Assembly: GCF_003143935.1 (NCBI RefSeq)
Contig: NZ_QFRX01000001.1
Span: forward strand, 9,083,403 to 9,147,402
From: Streptomyces sp. Act143
GTDB lineage: Bacteria > Actinomycetota > Actinomycetes > Streptomycetales > Streptomycetaceae
Direction of reading: 5' to 3'
DNA: 64,000 bases
A model generated the notes under the pieces. It was not told the origin of the DNA, did not search any database, and saw only the letters and a list, made by a program, of their open reading frames with translations. A program made the translations under genes and the position numbers. Every line of letters begins with the position of its first letter. Position 1 is the first letter of the stretch. Shown piece after piece: positions 8,492 through 16,235 of the stretch.

Positions 8492-9298
8492 ATGACCTCG
8501 TTCGTGGATCTCACCCGCCCCCTGGCGGGCCGTGTCGGCCGCCAACTGGTGGTCGTGGGCGTCCTGGACATGGCGACGCGGCTCGCGGCGCAGGCCTTCC
8601 TGACCGCACTGCCCATGCTGTTCGCGATCGCCTCCTTCTCGCCCGCCTTCGTGCGCGACGAACTCCGCAGAACGCTGCGTCTGCTGCTCGGCGCCGGGGG
8701 GCCGGTCCTCGGGCAGGTCGACGAGGTGTATGCGGGCGGCGGCCAGATGCGGGAGAGCTGGGGCCTGCTCGGGGTGCTCATGGCGCTCGTGTCCGCCACC
8801 GCCTTCAGCCGGGCGCTGCAACGGCTGTGCGAGCGCTCCTGGCATCTGCCCCGCTCCGGGCTGCGCAGCGTCGCCTGGCGCTGGGGCGCATGGCTCGTGG
8901 TCTGGGTCGGGGCGCTGATGTTCCAGGGCCTGACGCGCGACGGCTTCGGGGCGGGACCCGTGCTCGGGGTGCCGCTCCAGCTGACGGGCGCGTGTCTGCT
9001 GTGGTGGTGGACGCAGCACCTGCTGCTGGCCGGACGGGTGGGCTGGCTGCCGCTGCTGCCCGGCGCGCTGCTCACCGGCCTGGGGGTCGTCGTCTTCTCC
9101 AGCGCCTCCGAGCTGTGGCTGCCGCGTTCCCTGCGGCTGAGCGTCGAGCGCTACGGGCCGCTCGGTTCGGTCTTCACCCTGTTGTCCTGGCTGATCCTGT
9201 TCTTCGCGACGGTGGTGGTGGGGGTTGCGGTGGGGCAGGTACTGGCCCACGACGAACGGATCGGGCGGTATTTGGGGGTCGCGCCGCCTACGGAGTGA
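8492..9298 (+). CDS. YihY/BrkB-like integral membrane protein
   Basis: The 268-residue protein has the features of the YihY/virulence-factor BrkB family: an N-terminal amphipathic stretch, a first helix with AQAFLTALPMLFAIASFSP (the conserved A-l-P-l-f segment), then at least five further hydrophobic helices. LGVLMALVSATAFSRALQRL and GSVFTLLSWLILFFATVVVG are family-like. The role of the family is unsettled; it is often annotated as an inner-membrane transporter. The start at 8492 is chosen because GGAGGGGG lies 7 bases upstream; a GTG at 8453 would add 13 residues. A 9-3-9 inverted repeat lies 63 bases before the start. Confidence 0.75.
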   Translation: MTSFVDLTRPLAGRVGRQLVVVGVLDMATRLAAQAFLTALPMLFAIASFSPAFVRDELRRTLRLLLGAGGPVLGQVDEVYAGGGQMRESWGLLGVLMALVSATAFSRALQRLCERSWHLPRSGLRSVAWRWGAWLVVWVGALMFQGLTRDGFGAGPVLGVPLQLTGACLLWWWTQHLLLAGRVGWLPLLPGALLTGLGVVVFSSASELWLPRSLRLSVERYGPLGSVFTLLSWLILFFATVVVGVAVGQVLAHDERIGRYLGVAPPTE

Positions 9299-9680
9299 GA
9301 GGGGGGAGCGGGTGGTGGTCGGGGCGACCCGGCCCCGGTCCGGCGGATCTTCGCCTCGCCTCAGGCCGGGTCCGCCGTGCCCCGGCCGCCGCGGACCGCC
9401 TCGGTCAGAACCCGGTGAACCCCGCGTGGCTGTCCCGTGGTGCGGCCGAGCAGGCCGCCCGGCCGCGAGCCGCCCGCTCCTCAGGGGGGAGAGGGGAGTG
9501 CCTGGTTCCGGTCCGGCGACCTCACTGTGTCGGCGCTACCAGTGGTGGCCCGGCCGGCCTTCGGACCGGCTCCCGGGCCGTGTGAAGCACAGCCCCGGAC
9601 GGGCGGCGGGACCGGTCCCGCCGCCCGGGTCGCCTGCGGGGGGTGATGTGGTCCGGTGGAGCGGGCCCGAAGGTGGTGCC
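9299..9680. other. gene-free stretch before the lipid kinase
   Basis: No convincing coding frame occurs here. Near its end (9628-9648) is a weak match to the 9-3-9 inverted repeat: right half GGGGTGATG keeps the GGGTGA core, the left half matches at only 5 of 9 positions. An AAGGTGG ribosome site for the following gene lies at 9670-9676. The rest looks like ordinary GC-rich spacer, possibly a remnant of lost sequence. Confidence 0.4.
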
Positions 9681-11021
9681 ATGGACCCCTCCACGCGGCA
9701 GCAGCGCAGGCTGGCACGCGCTTCGCTGGCGGCTGCCACGGCGTCGGTGATCGTCCTGGCCGTCTTCGCGGGACTGCGGACCTTCGCCCTGGCGGCTGCG
9801 GGAATTCTCGGCACGGCGGTCACCGCCGCGGCCGTCTGGTGGGCTCTCACCCGGCGCAGGGTTTCGCGAATGCTCGCCCTCCTTCTCGCTGTGGCCGCAC
9901 CGGTGTGGATGGTGGTGGAGTACACCAGCGCGCATCTGGCCTGGGTCGTCGCACTGGCCGGGGCGCTGTGGGTGTTCGCGGCCGGCACCGGGCAGCGCGC
10001 CCTCTGGCTCGCCGGTGCGCCCGTCCCCATGGCCGAGCGGCCGGCACCGACGGTCCGACAGGCAGTGCTCATCATGAACCCGCGCTCGGGCGGCGGAAAG
10101 GTGGAGCGCTTCGGGCTGGTGGCGAAGGCCGAGGCCCTGGGCGCCCAGGTGCGGCTCCTGGAGGGGCCCGGTGAGACCGATGTGGCCGAAGTGGCGCGCA
10201 AGGCCGCGGCGGAGGGCGCCGACCTGCTCGGCGTCGCCGGCGGGGACGGCACCCAGGCGCTGGTCGCCGAGGTCGCCGCCGCGTTCGGCCTGCCCTTCCT
10301 GGTGATCCCGGCCGGTACCCGCAATCACTTCGCTCTCGATCTGGGCCTGGACCGCGACGATCCCGCCAAGGCCCTGGACGCGCTCCGGGACGGGGTCGAG
10401 ATCCGGGTCGACCTCGGTCGCGCGGGCGGTCGCCCCTTCGTCAACAACGTGTCGTTCGGCGCCTATGCCGAGGTCGTGCAGAGCCCGGCGTACCGGGACG
10501 GCAAGACCCGCACCACCCTGGAACTGCTCCCGGACCTGCTTCTGGGCCACCAGGGGGCCCGGCTCACCGCCCAGGCGGGAGACACGGCCTTCATCGGTCC
10601 GCAGGCCCTGCTGGTCAGCAACAACCCCTACGGGACCGGGGACATCGCGGGTCTCGGACGCCGGTCGCGTCTGGACGGAGGAGAACTGGGCGCGGTGGGC
10701 GTCGAGGTCGCCAACGCCGTGCAGGCCGTCGGCCTGCTGCGCGGACGACGTGCCGCCGGGCTGACCCGGGCGACGGCGACGCAGGTGGTCGTCGGCGCCG
10801 ACCGGCCCGAGATCCCGGTCGGCGTCGACGGCGAGGCGCTGACGATGCGCGTGCCCGTGCGCTGTGAGGTGCGGCCACGGGCGCTGCGGGTGCTGGTGCC
10901 GCGTCGGCGCCCGGGGATGCGCCCGTCCCGTCCCCGGCTCGACTGGCGCGAGATCGTCCGGTTGAGCCTGCCTTCGTCCCCGTCCCGTCCCCGTCCCCGG
11001 CACCGGGCGTCGAAGAGCTGA
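9681..11021 (+). CDS. diacylglycerol-kinase-family lipid kinase with N-terminal membrane helices
   Basis: The 446-residue protein has three to four hydrophobic helices in the first 115 residues, then a DAGK catalytic domain. AVLIMNPRSGGGKVERF is the N-terminal lipid kinase motif, GVAGGDGTQALVAEV is the nucleotide-binding GGDGT motif, and VIPAGTRNHFALDLGL follows. VNNVSFGAYAEVV and PVGVDGEAL are C-terminal family blocks. Such enzymes phosphorylate diacylglycerol or related lipids (or sphingoid-type substrates) at the membrane. The ATG follows AAGGTGG by four bases. The 3' end is overlapped on the other strand by a run-on frame from the damaged DUF7144 gene. Confidence 0.87.
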   Translation: MDPSTRQQRRLARASLAAATASVIVLAVFAGLRTFALAAAGILGTAVTAAAVWWALTRRRVSRMLALLLAVAAPVWMVVEYTSAHLAWVVALAGALWVFAAGTGQRALWLAGAPVPMAERPAPTVRQAVLIMNPRSGGGKVERFGLVAKAEALGAQVRLLEGPGETDVAEVARKAAAEGADLLGVAGGDGTQALVAEVAAAFGLPFLVIPAGTRNHFALDLGLDRDDPAKALDALRDGVEIRVDLGRAGGRPFVNNVSFGAYAEVVQSPAYRDGKTRTTLELLPDLLLGHQGARLTAQAGDTAFIGPQALLVSNNPYGTGDIAGLGRRSRLDGGELGAVGVEVANAVQAVGLLRGRRAAGLTRATATQVVVGADRPEIPVGVDGEALTMRVPVRCEVRPRALRVLVPRRRPGMRPSRPRLDWREIVRLSLPSSPSRPRPRHRASKS

Positions 11022-11039
11022 ACAGCCCTGCATCGGTGC

Positions 11040-11483
11040 TCCGTGAACCTCGTGGGCCCGGGGTGGCCATAGGTGGCCGGCGACCAGATGATCAGGACGT
11101 CGAGGGCGATGATGATCACCGACCACAAGGGGTAGTACGGCGAGAAGAAGAAGTTCTGGATCGCGCTCAGTCCCGCTACGGCGATCCCGACGGTCCGTGC
11201 CCATGTCTTCCCGTTGAACAGGGTGAAGGCCGCCGCCAGGACGACGACGCCGGCGATGAGATGGGTCCGGCCCCAGAAGCTGACGTCGTAGTCGTAGGGG
11301 TAGTCGGGCACGTCGTCGTAGAAGTCGTCGTCCATGATCACGGCCGTGCCGACGACCACCTGGTACAGGCCGACGAGGAACAACATGCACACGGCGAACA
11401 CGATCCCGCCGACCATCACCGGCCTGATCTGCGGCTGCGGTGTCGCCGTGCTGGGGCTGTTGTGCCGATGTCTGCTCCGCCAT
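11040..11483 (-). pseudogene. DUF7144-type membrane protein gene, frameshifted near its start and running past its normal end
   Basis: A four-helix membrane protein resembling the intact gene at 20916-21335 is encoded here (shared blocks: an N-terminal FAVCML helix, WARTVGIAVAGLSAIQNFF, SPYYPLWSVIIIALDVLIIW). The ATG at 11483 has an ideal GGAGGAG ribosome site 9 bases upstream and reads about 20 sensible residues (MAEQTSAQQPQHGDTAAADQ). That frame then becomes arginine-rich, while the membrane helices continue in a different frame from about 11425. One base has therefore been gained or lost between 11483 and about 11420. At the other end the frame has no stop after the last helix and runs on to 10628, antisense to the lipid kinase gene. 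Translation from the internal ATG at 11416 is possible but lacks a ribosome site. Confidence 0.6.
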
Positions 11484-11536
11484 GTCGGGCATCTCCTCCG
11501 GGAAGACACGAGCATGGTGCGGCGGTCGCGGCCGGG

Positions 11537-11557
11537 GTTCACCCCGGACGGATGACT
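11537..11557. promoter_or_regulatory. 9-3-9 inverted repeat, weaker site between divergent genes
   Basis: GTTCACCCC, spacer GGA, CGGATGACT: each half matches the local consensus at 6 of 9 positions and keeps the TCACCC and CGG-TGA cores. It lies midway between the DUF7144 gene (53 bases from its start) and the 91-residue gene (65 bases). Confidence 0.35.
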
Positions 11558-11622
11558 CCGGGGACCCGTCGATGAGGAGAATGGTGGGATACCCCGAACC
11601 GCGGCAGCGGAGGTGACCTCCC

Positions 11623-11898
11623 ATGGGAACGGCAGACGAACAGCCGGGACCCGAGCGGGGTGAGGCACGCGCCGCCGGTGGTGACTTCGAGATCCGGATC
11701 AAGGGCCGTGTCGGTGAAGCCCTTCGGACGGCTTTCGCCGAACTGACGGTCACGGTCAACCCGCCGGAGACGATCCTGCACGGCGCCGGGCTCGATCAGG
11801 CGGCCCTGTACGGGATTCTGGACCGCATCCAGGCCCTCGGCCTGGAACTCGTCGAGGTACGGCGGCTGCCCCGCGGTGGCGGAGCGGGCGACCCCTGA
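11623..11898 (+). CDS. small hypothetical protein (91 residues)
   Basis: I do not recognise this family by name. The ATG has a strong GGAGGTGA ribosome site 7 bases upstream, so the gene is real. The protein has a hydrophilic head of about 20 residues, then a compact alternation of strands and helices (FEIRIKGRVGEALRTAF, LTVTVNPPETILHGAGLDQA, ALYGILDRIQALGLELVEVRRL) that suggests a single small alpha/beta domain. It has no signal peptide or membrane segment. It is divergent from the broken DUF7144 gene and shares its 9-3-9 inverted repeat, which points to membership in the local stress-type regulon. Confidence 0.7.
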   Translation: MGTADEQPGPERGEARAAGGDFEIRIKGRVGEALRTAFAELTVTVNPPETILHGAGLDQAALYGILDRIQALGLELVEVRRLPRGGGAGDP

Positions 11899-11998
11899 TT
11901 CCAGTAGACGTGCCTAGACAGTCTTCACCGACATTCTCCAGTGCCGGGTGGAATGGCCGTATCGGTCTTTGCCATACCTGTGCCCTGCTTGCACTGTT

Positions 11999-12015
11999 GG
12001 TAGGTACCGCCTACC
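11999..12015. promoter_or_regulatory. palindromic operator-like site before the small LuxR gene
   Basis: GGTAGG and CCTACC form a perfect 6-bp inverted repeat around TACCG, ending 18 bases before the start codon of the small LuxR-type regulator. A position between promoter and ribosome site suggests autoregulation, but no factor can be named. Confidence 0.4.
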
Positions 12016-12033
12016 GCGGAGGAGGTGAGGGAC

Positions 12034-12516
12034 ATGCCTGCGGTGCTGAGGAGCGAGGGGAGACAAGCGCAACGGGCCGTCCGGTCGGCGGACCCTCGGC
12101 GAGTGGCCCTGCTGCACGGGCAGTTGCGTGCCCTCGGCGGAGACGGGCCGGGTGCGGACAGGGTGGTGACGGCATGCCTCATGTGGGTCGCCGACACGCT
12201 CGTGGACATCGCGGCCGCCGTGGGCGACCCGCGCAGCGCGGGTGTGTTGGTGGACGAGGCGTCGGCCGTGCTGGCCGCCCTGGCTCGGGACGGTCGGGGG
12301 CGCCCGGATGCTGTGACACCGACCGCTTCTCTGACGGAGCGTGAACGCATGGTCTTGGTTCGGTTGCAGGACGACGTGCCGCTGCGGCAGATCGGCTCGG
12401 ATCTCTTCATCTCGTTCAACACGGTGAAGAGCCACGCGCGGGCGCTGTACCGGAAACTCGGTGCCTCTTCGCGTACCGAGGCGCTGGAACGGGCGAGGGA
12501 ACTACGGCTCCTCTGA
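12034..12516 (+). CDS. small LuxR-type transcriptional regulator
   Basis: A 160-residue cytoplasmic DNA-binding protein. Residues 1-90 are a helical region without a recognised receiver or sensor domain. Residues of about 97-160 form a LuxR/GerE helix-turn-helix: LTERERMVLVRLQDDVPLRQ, then FISFNTVKSHARALYRKLGA, the recognition helix region, and SRTEALERARELRLL. The aspartates of a phosphoreceiver are absent, so it is not a classical response regulator. The ATG at 12034 has GGAGG 8 bases upstream; a GTG at 12025 would add three residues. It converges on a large LuxR regulator, with only 22 bases between the stop codons, and both end in the same kind of HTH. Confidence 0.82.
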   Translation: MPAVLRSEGRQAQRAVRSADPRRVALLHGQLRALGGDGPGADRVVTACLMWVADTLVDIAAAVGDPRSAGVLVDEASAVLAALARDGRGRPDAVTPTASLTERERMVLVRLQDDVPLRQIGSDLFISFNTVKSHARALYRKLGASSRTEALERARELRLL

Positions 12517-12538
12517 AGCCGACGAGCCTGAACGAGGG

Positions 12539-14962
12539 TCACAGCAGCTCGAGTTCGCGAGCTCGCCGTACCGCGGCTGACCGCCGTGTGACGGCGAGCT
12601 TCCGGTAGACGCTCTTCAGATGCGTCTTGACCGTGTTCGCGGACAGGTAGAGCTCCGCTGCGATCTCCTCCGTCGTCATCAGCTGCGCCAGCCGCTGCAA
12701 CACGTCGTGCTCCCGCGGGCTGAGGGCCTCGACGGGCGGGCGCGGCCGGTCGTCGCCCTCCCGGCAGCCCGTCACCTCGGCGGGGGCCCCGGTGCGTTGC
12801 AGCGGGACCGCACGGTCCCGGAACGCGTCGACCGAGGCGGCGCACGCCTGGCGGACCGACCGGCGGAGCCCCTCGGGCAGCCAGTCGGCGGTGTCGACGA
12901 GGGCGTCCACGGACCGGGGCGGCGGCGGTGCGCCGCTCTCCACCACGGTGACGAGCCTGGCCACGAGCGAGGCCATCCCGGCCACGAAGGGGTCGGGCAC
13001 CGAGTGCAACGCGGCGTACGTCCGGGCCACTTCACCGCGAGCCCGGCCCGGCTCACGCCGATTCAGGCAACTCCACGCCCGGACGAGGTGCAGTGCGGCC
13101 AGCGACGGGTCCTCGGGCATCGAGGCCGGCAGCGGTGGCCGCTGGGCCTGCCCGGCGAACTCGTTCGCGGCCCGGGAGCGCCCGCGCACCGTCTCGAGGA
13201 GGGCCAGCTCGGCCAGGCAGCCCCGGCGCAGCACACTGTTCTCGGCCGCGCCGGCGGCCCCAGCGGCACCAGCGGCCTTCAGACCGGCAGTCAGGGAGGC
13301 TTCGGCCGCTTTGAGACTGCCCTCGCGCAGTTCGGCGCGACCGCGGAGGGAGAGCTGGAGCGCTCTCAGCTCGGGGTGTTCCACCAGCAGGGCGCGCGGC
13401 ACCTGGGCGAAGAGCCGCTCGCCGTCCACGGTGGCCGCTCGCGTGGCCCGTGGATCACGGCACCGGTCCTTCGCCATGCGCACGACCGCGGCGCAGAGCC
13501 GGCAGCGCGCGATCCGGTCGGCCTCTTGACCGGGGAGTTCCCCGATCAGCCGGTCGGCGAGGTCGAGCGCCTGTGCGCTCGCGGGTTCCTCACCGCGATG
13601 CAGGGAGGCCGCCGCGGCGACCAGGGCGCGTTCGGGGCCGTACGGCTGCGAGCCGGTCTCGAGGAGGTCGGTGGGTGTCAGGCGCCCGAGTTCGCCCGGC
13701 AGCCGGGTGCTGGTGAGGCCGAGGACCTGGCCGATGGCCAGATGATGCACAACGAGACGACAGACGTGGTCCCAGTCGCCCGCGAGCAGTGCGTGCCGGA
13801 CCGCCTCCGCGACCAGTCCGTGCTCACCCAGCCACGCGGCGGCCCGCCCGTGGAGGCCCGGGACCGTCCCGGGCGCCTCGTGCCGCAGCCGTACCCGCAG
13901 CACGTCGGCGAACATCCGGTGGCAGCGGTACCAGCCGTTCCCGGCCGACTGGAAGAACGAGTTCTGCCGGACGAGGGCAGGGAAGCGGTCCGCCGCGTCC
14001 TCGCCCGCGAGATCGACGGCCAACTCCACGTTGAGATGGTCCAGGATGCTGGTCCTGAGCAGGAGTCGGCGCGTCACCGGGTCCTGACCGTCCAGGATCT
14101 CCTCGACGAGATAGCTGACGACGGCCTCGTCGTCGCCCGTGAACTGCGTGACGAACTTCTCCGGGTGGGGGTGCTCCTCCATCGACATGGCGGCCAGACG
14201 CAGGCCCGCCGCCCAGCCGTCGGCCCGTTCACGCAGCGCGGTGACCAGCTGCTGGCGCATCTCGATGCCGTGCTGGGCCAGCAGCGTGGCCGTCTCCCGG
14301 TCGCTGAAGGCGAGGTCCGCGGTGCGCAGTTCGGTGAACTCCCCGGCCAGCCGGTGGCGGTGCAGATGCAGGGGCGGGTCCCGGCGGGAGAGCACGATCA
14401 GGCGCAGTACGAACGACGTGTGCCGGAGCAGCCCGGCGACCCCCTGGGCCACCGGCGAGCCGCTCTCCGGCTGGAAGTCGTCCAGTACCAGGACGACGGG
14501 TTCTTCGCGGCCGGCCAGGGCGGTGGTGAGCGCGGCGACCTGACGGGGCCACTCGGACGCGGGCGCCCGGGCGGCGATACCGTCCGCGGGCTCAGCGGCG
14601 AAGGGGACCGACCCGGGGGAATCCGACAGGGGCAGGTCCACGCCTGCCTCGCGCAGGGCCGCCCGTACCCGGGACCAGAACACCTCCGGCTGTTCCTCCG
14701 TGCCGTCGCAGGTGACCCAGGCCACCGGACCAGGTGCGCACCCGGTGTGCGCCCACTCCACGGCGACCGCCGACTTGCCCGCTCCCACGGGCCCCACGAC
14801 CACGGTCAGCGGTCGCAGGACACCGCGGGAGATGCGGCTCGTCAGGCGGGGCCGGGGCACGAGCCATGGTGGCAGGGGAGGCACGCCGACCCTGATGGGC
14901 GGGGCGGCCGGCGGGGACGCGGTGCCGGCGTCCGACAACCGCCGCTGCGTCCACTCGTCCAT
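12539..14962 (-). CDS. large ATP-dependent LuxR family (MalT/LAL-type) regulator
   Basis: This 807-residue protein has the MalT-type STAND layout. A P-loop GPVGAGKSA (residues 57-65) lies near the N-terminus and a Walker-B-like VVLVLDDFQ at about 160. A long helical-repeat sensor region covers roughly 350-730. A C-terminal LuxR HTH (about 745-805: LSPREHDVLQRLAQLMTTEE, YLSANTVKTHLKSVYRKLAV) completes it. Such proteins bind ATP and an inducer, oligomerise and activate transcription. The start at 14962 is preferred over 14995 because GAGGTGG precedes it. A 9-3-9 inverted repeat lies 80 bases upstream, so this regulator is a candidate for the factor reading that motif across the block; this is inference. 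Confidence 0.88.
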   Translation of the reverse strand: MDEWTQRRLSDAGTASPPAAPPIRVGVPPLPPWLVPRPRLTSRISRGVLRPLTVVVGPVGAGKSAVAVEWAHTGCAPGPVAWVTCDGTEEQPEVFWSRVRAALREAGVDLPLSDSPGSVPFAAEPADGIAARAPASEWPRQVAALTTALAGREEPVVLVLDDFQPESGSPVAQGVAGLLRHTSFVLRLIVLSRRDPPLHLHRHRLAGEFTELRTADLAFSDRETATLLAQHGIEMRQQLVTALRERADGWAAGLRLAAMSMEEHPHPEKFVTQFTGDDEAVVSYLVEEILDGQDPVTRRLLLRTSILDHLNVELAVDLAGEDAADRFPALVRQNSFFQSAGNGWYRCHRMFADVLRVRLRHEAPGTVPGLHGRAAAWLGEHGLVAEAVRHALLAGDWDHVCRLVVHHLAIGQVLGLTSTRLPGELGRLTPTDLLETGSQPYGPERALVAAAASLHRGEEPASAQALDLADRLIGELPGQEADRIARCRLCAAVVRMAKDRCRDPRATRAATVDGERLFAQVPRALLVEHPELRALQLSLRGRAELREGSLKAAEASLTAGLKAAGAAGAAGAAENSVLRRGCLAELALLETVRGRSRAANEFAGQAQRPPLPASMPEDPSLAALHLVRAWSCLNRREPGRARGEVARTYAALHSVPDPFVAGMASLVARLVTVVESGAPPPPRSVDALVDTADWLPEGLRRSVRQACAASVDAFRDRAVPLQRTGAPAEVTGCREGDDRPRPPVEALSPREHDVLQRLAQLMTTEEIAAELYLSANTVKTHLKSVYRKLAVTRRSAAVRRARELELL

Positions 14963-15041
14963 CGCGCCACCTCGTCTCGAAGCCGGCTGGTGCACGTCAG
15001 ACGAGTGTGGCCCCGGCCCTGAGGGAGGCGCATGGCGTGTG

Positions 15042-15062
15042 CCTCATCTCACCCGGGTGACT
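15042..15062. promoter_or_regulatory. 9-3-9 inverted repeat before the large LuxR gene
   Basis: CCTCATCTC, spacer ACC, CGGGTGACT. The right half matches the local consensus at 7 of 9 positions. The centre also forms a perfect 12-bp palindrome TCACCCGGGTGA (15049-15060). It lies 80 bases upstream of the large LuxR regulator and 20 bases beyond the stop codon of the DUF1269-type gene. Confidence 0.5.
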
Positions 15063-15081
15063 TTTGTTCAATGCCGGATGA

Positions 15082-15561
15082 TCAGTGGAGGGCCGCGATC
15101 AGCTCCTCCTCCCGGTCCTTGGTCAGCGACGTGCGCAGCACGGTGGGGTCGAACGGGCGCAGCGCATCCCGCACCCGGTCGGGGGTGGAACGCCGTACGA
15201 GGGCGAACACCGCGGCCCGGCCCGGCTCCAGCGTGCCCGCGATCTCCTTGATGAACGCGTCGTTGATGCCGACGTCCGTGAGTTTCCCCGCGACCGCGCC
15301 GGTGGCCGCGCCCACAGCGGCACCGAACACCGGCATCAGGAAGATCAGCCCGAACAGCGACCCCCAGAGCGCGCCGCCGGCCGCACCCGCCCCGGTGGGG
15401 CTGAACGACTGCTTCACATGGATCTTGCCGTCCTGGGTGCGCCAGGCGAGCGCGGCGTCCTCCAGGTCCAGCAGCTCCTGCCTGGACAGCTGCTGCGACA
15501 GGCGCAGCACCGCTTCGGCCTTCTCCCTGTCGGAGAAGCCGAGTACGACGAGATCGGTCAT
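15082..15561 (-). CDS. DUF1269-type protein with glycine-rich hydrophobic segment
   Basis: The 159-residue protein has a ferredoxin-like N-terminal part (VVLGFSDREKAEAVLRLSQQ, then LDLEDAALAWRTQDGKIHVK) and a glycine/alanine-rich hydrophobic stretch at about 60-95 (GAGAAGGALWGSLFGLIFLM, then VGAATGAVAGKL). A C-terminal domain follows with IKEIAGTLEPGRAAVFALV. This is the pattern of DUF1269 membrane-associated proteins, often found with stress genes; their biochemical role is unknown. The ATG has AGGAGG upstream and overlaps the stop of the preceding gene by one base, so the two are translationally coupled. Confidence 0.8.
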   Translation of the reverse strand: MTDLVVLGFSDREKAEAVLRLSQQLSRQELLDLEDAALAWRTQDGKIHVKQSFSPTGAGAAGGALWGSLFGLIFLMPVFGAAVGAATGAVAGKLTDVGINDAFIKEIAGTLEPGRAAVFALVRRSTPDRVRDALRPFDPTVLRTSLTKDREEELIAALH

Positions 15562-16112
15562 CAGGACCTCCTGGTCTTGCGGCCGGACGTCCGGCCTCGA
15601 TGGCTTTGTTCCTCGGCTTCGTCGAGCCGCGCCACAGCGGCGGAGAGCTCCGCGGCCACGGACTCCAGGACCTCCTCCGTGAGGAAGCCCTCCGCCACGG
15701 GCACGCCGCCGGCGTCTCGGATCGCCTCCCGCAGGCGCTTGGCCCACCGGTGCTCCAGCAGCACGCATCCCGCCGCGGTACCCGGGTCCGTCTGCTGCGC
15801 GAGGTCGCGGATCTCCTCCAGGGTGAGACCGAAGGCGTTCCCCTCGGACAGCGAGGGGAACGTCGCCTCGGCCTCCCGCAGCGTGTCGCTCGGGATACCG
15901 AGCAGTGCGGCCACGGTCGCGCCCATGCCCTCCGCCTGGTAGTCGGCGGTCACGAGGTCGCCCCCCGGCTCCTTGAGCACGAAGAGCAGGTCGAGCACCC
16001 GGATCTGACCGGTGGACTCCAGCACCGCGAGCTCGTCGACGATCCTTCCTTCGAACTTCGCGTCGGGCCCGAACTCGACCATCAGCAGTTGTACCGGCCC
16101 GATCCCGGACAT
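15561..16112 (-). CDS. DUF6325-type protein
   Basis: This 183-residue protein fits the DUF6325 family found next to DUF1269 genes in Streptomyces. It starts with GPVQLLMVEFGPDAKFEGRI, has a conserved VLDLLFVLKE segment, and a helical middle (LREAEATFPSLSEGNAFGLT). It has no signal peptide; the tail is basic. It was probably derived from the same ferredoxin-like fold as its neighbour. The ATG at 16112 follows GAAGGGAG. Its stop codon overlaps the next start (TGATG). A 9-3-9 inverted repeat lies 55 bases upstream and also faces the divergent membrane-protein gene. Function unknown, probably stress-related by context. Confidence 0.75.
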   Translation of the reverse strand: MSGIGPVQLLMVEFGPDAKFEGRIVDELAVLESTGQIRVLDLLFVLKEPGGDLVTADYQAEGMGATVAALLGIPSDTLREAEATFPSLSEGNAFGLTLEEIRDLAQQTDPGTAAGCVLLEHRWAKRLREAIRDAGGVPVAEGFLTEEVLESVAAELSAAVARLDEAEEQSHRGRTSGRKTRRS

Positions 16113-16167
16113 GGCCGCTCCCTTCGACGTCATGGCACTCCATCCAGCCGCGCCCCGCACCGGCGCG

Positions 16168-16188
16168 CGTCACCCGCCGCAGGTGAGG
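16168..16188. promoter_or_regulatory. 9-3-9 inverted repeat in a divergent promoter region
   Basis: CGTCACCCG, spacer CCG, CAGGTGAGG; both halves match at 8 of 9 positions. It is placed almost symmetrically between the DUF6325/DUF1269 operon (55 bases) and the membrane-protein gene (47 bases), as expected for a shared control site. Confidence 0.6.
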
Positions 16189-16235
16189 GCGGGACAGGCC
16201 CCCGGAGCAACGGTGGGGGCGGAGGTGCGATGCCC

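Noticed and set aside
9299..9680. Plus-strand frame continuing into the lipid kinase gene from about 9225
   Set aside because: The first 150 codons are arginine/glycine/proline-rich with no domain; the ATG at 9681 has a proper ribosome site and begins the membrane helices.
12620..15022. Very long plus-strand open frame antisense to the large LuxR gene
   Set aside because: Its residues are arginine/glycine-rich and lack domain motifs; long antisense frames are a by-product of extreme third-position GC. The minus-strand product has clear P-loop and HTH motifs.
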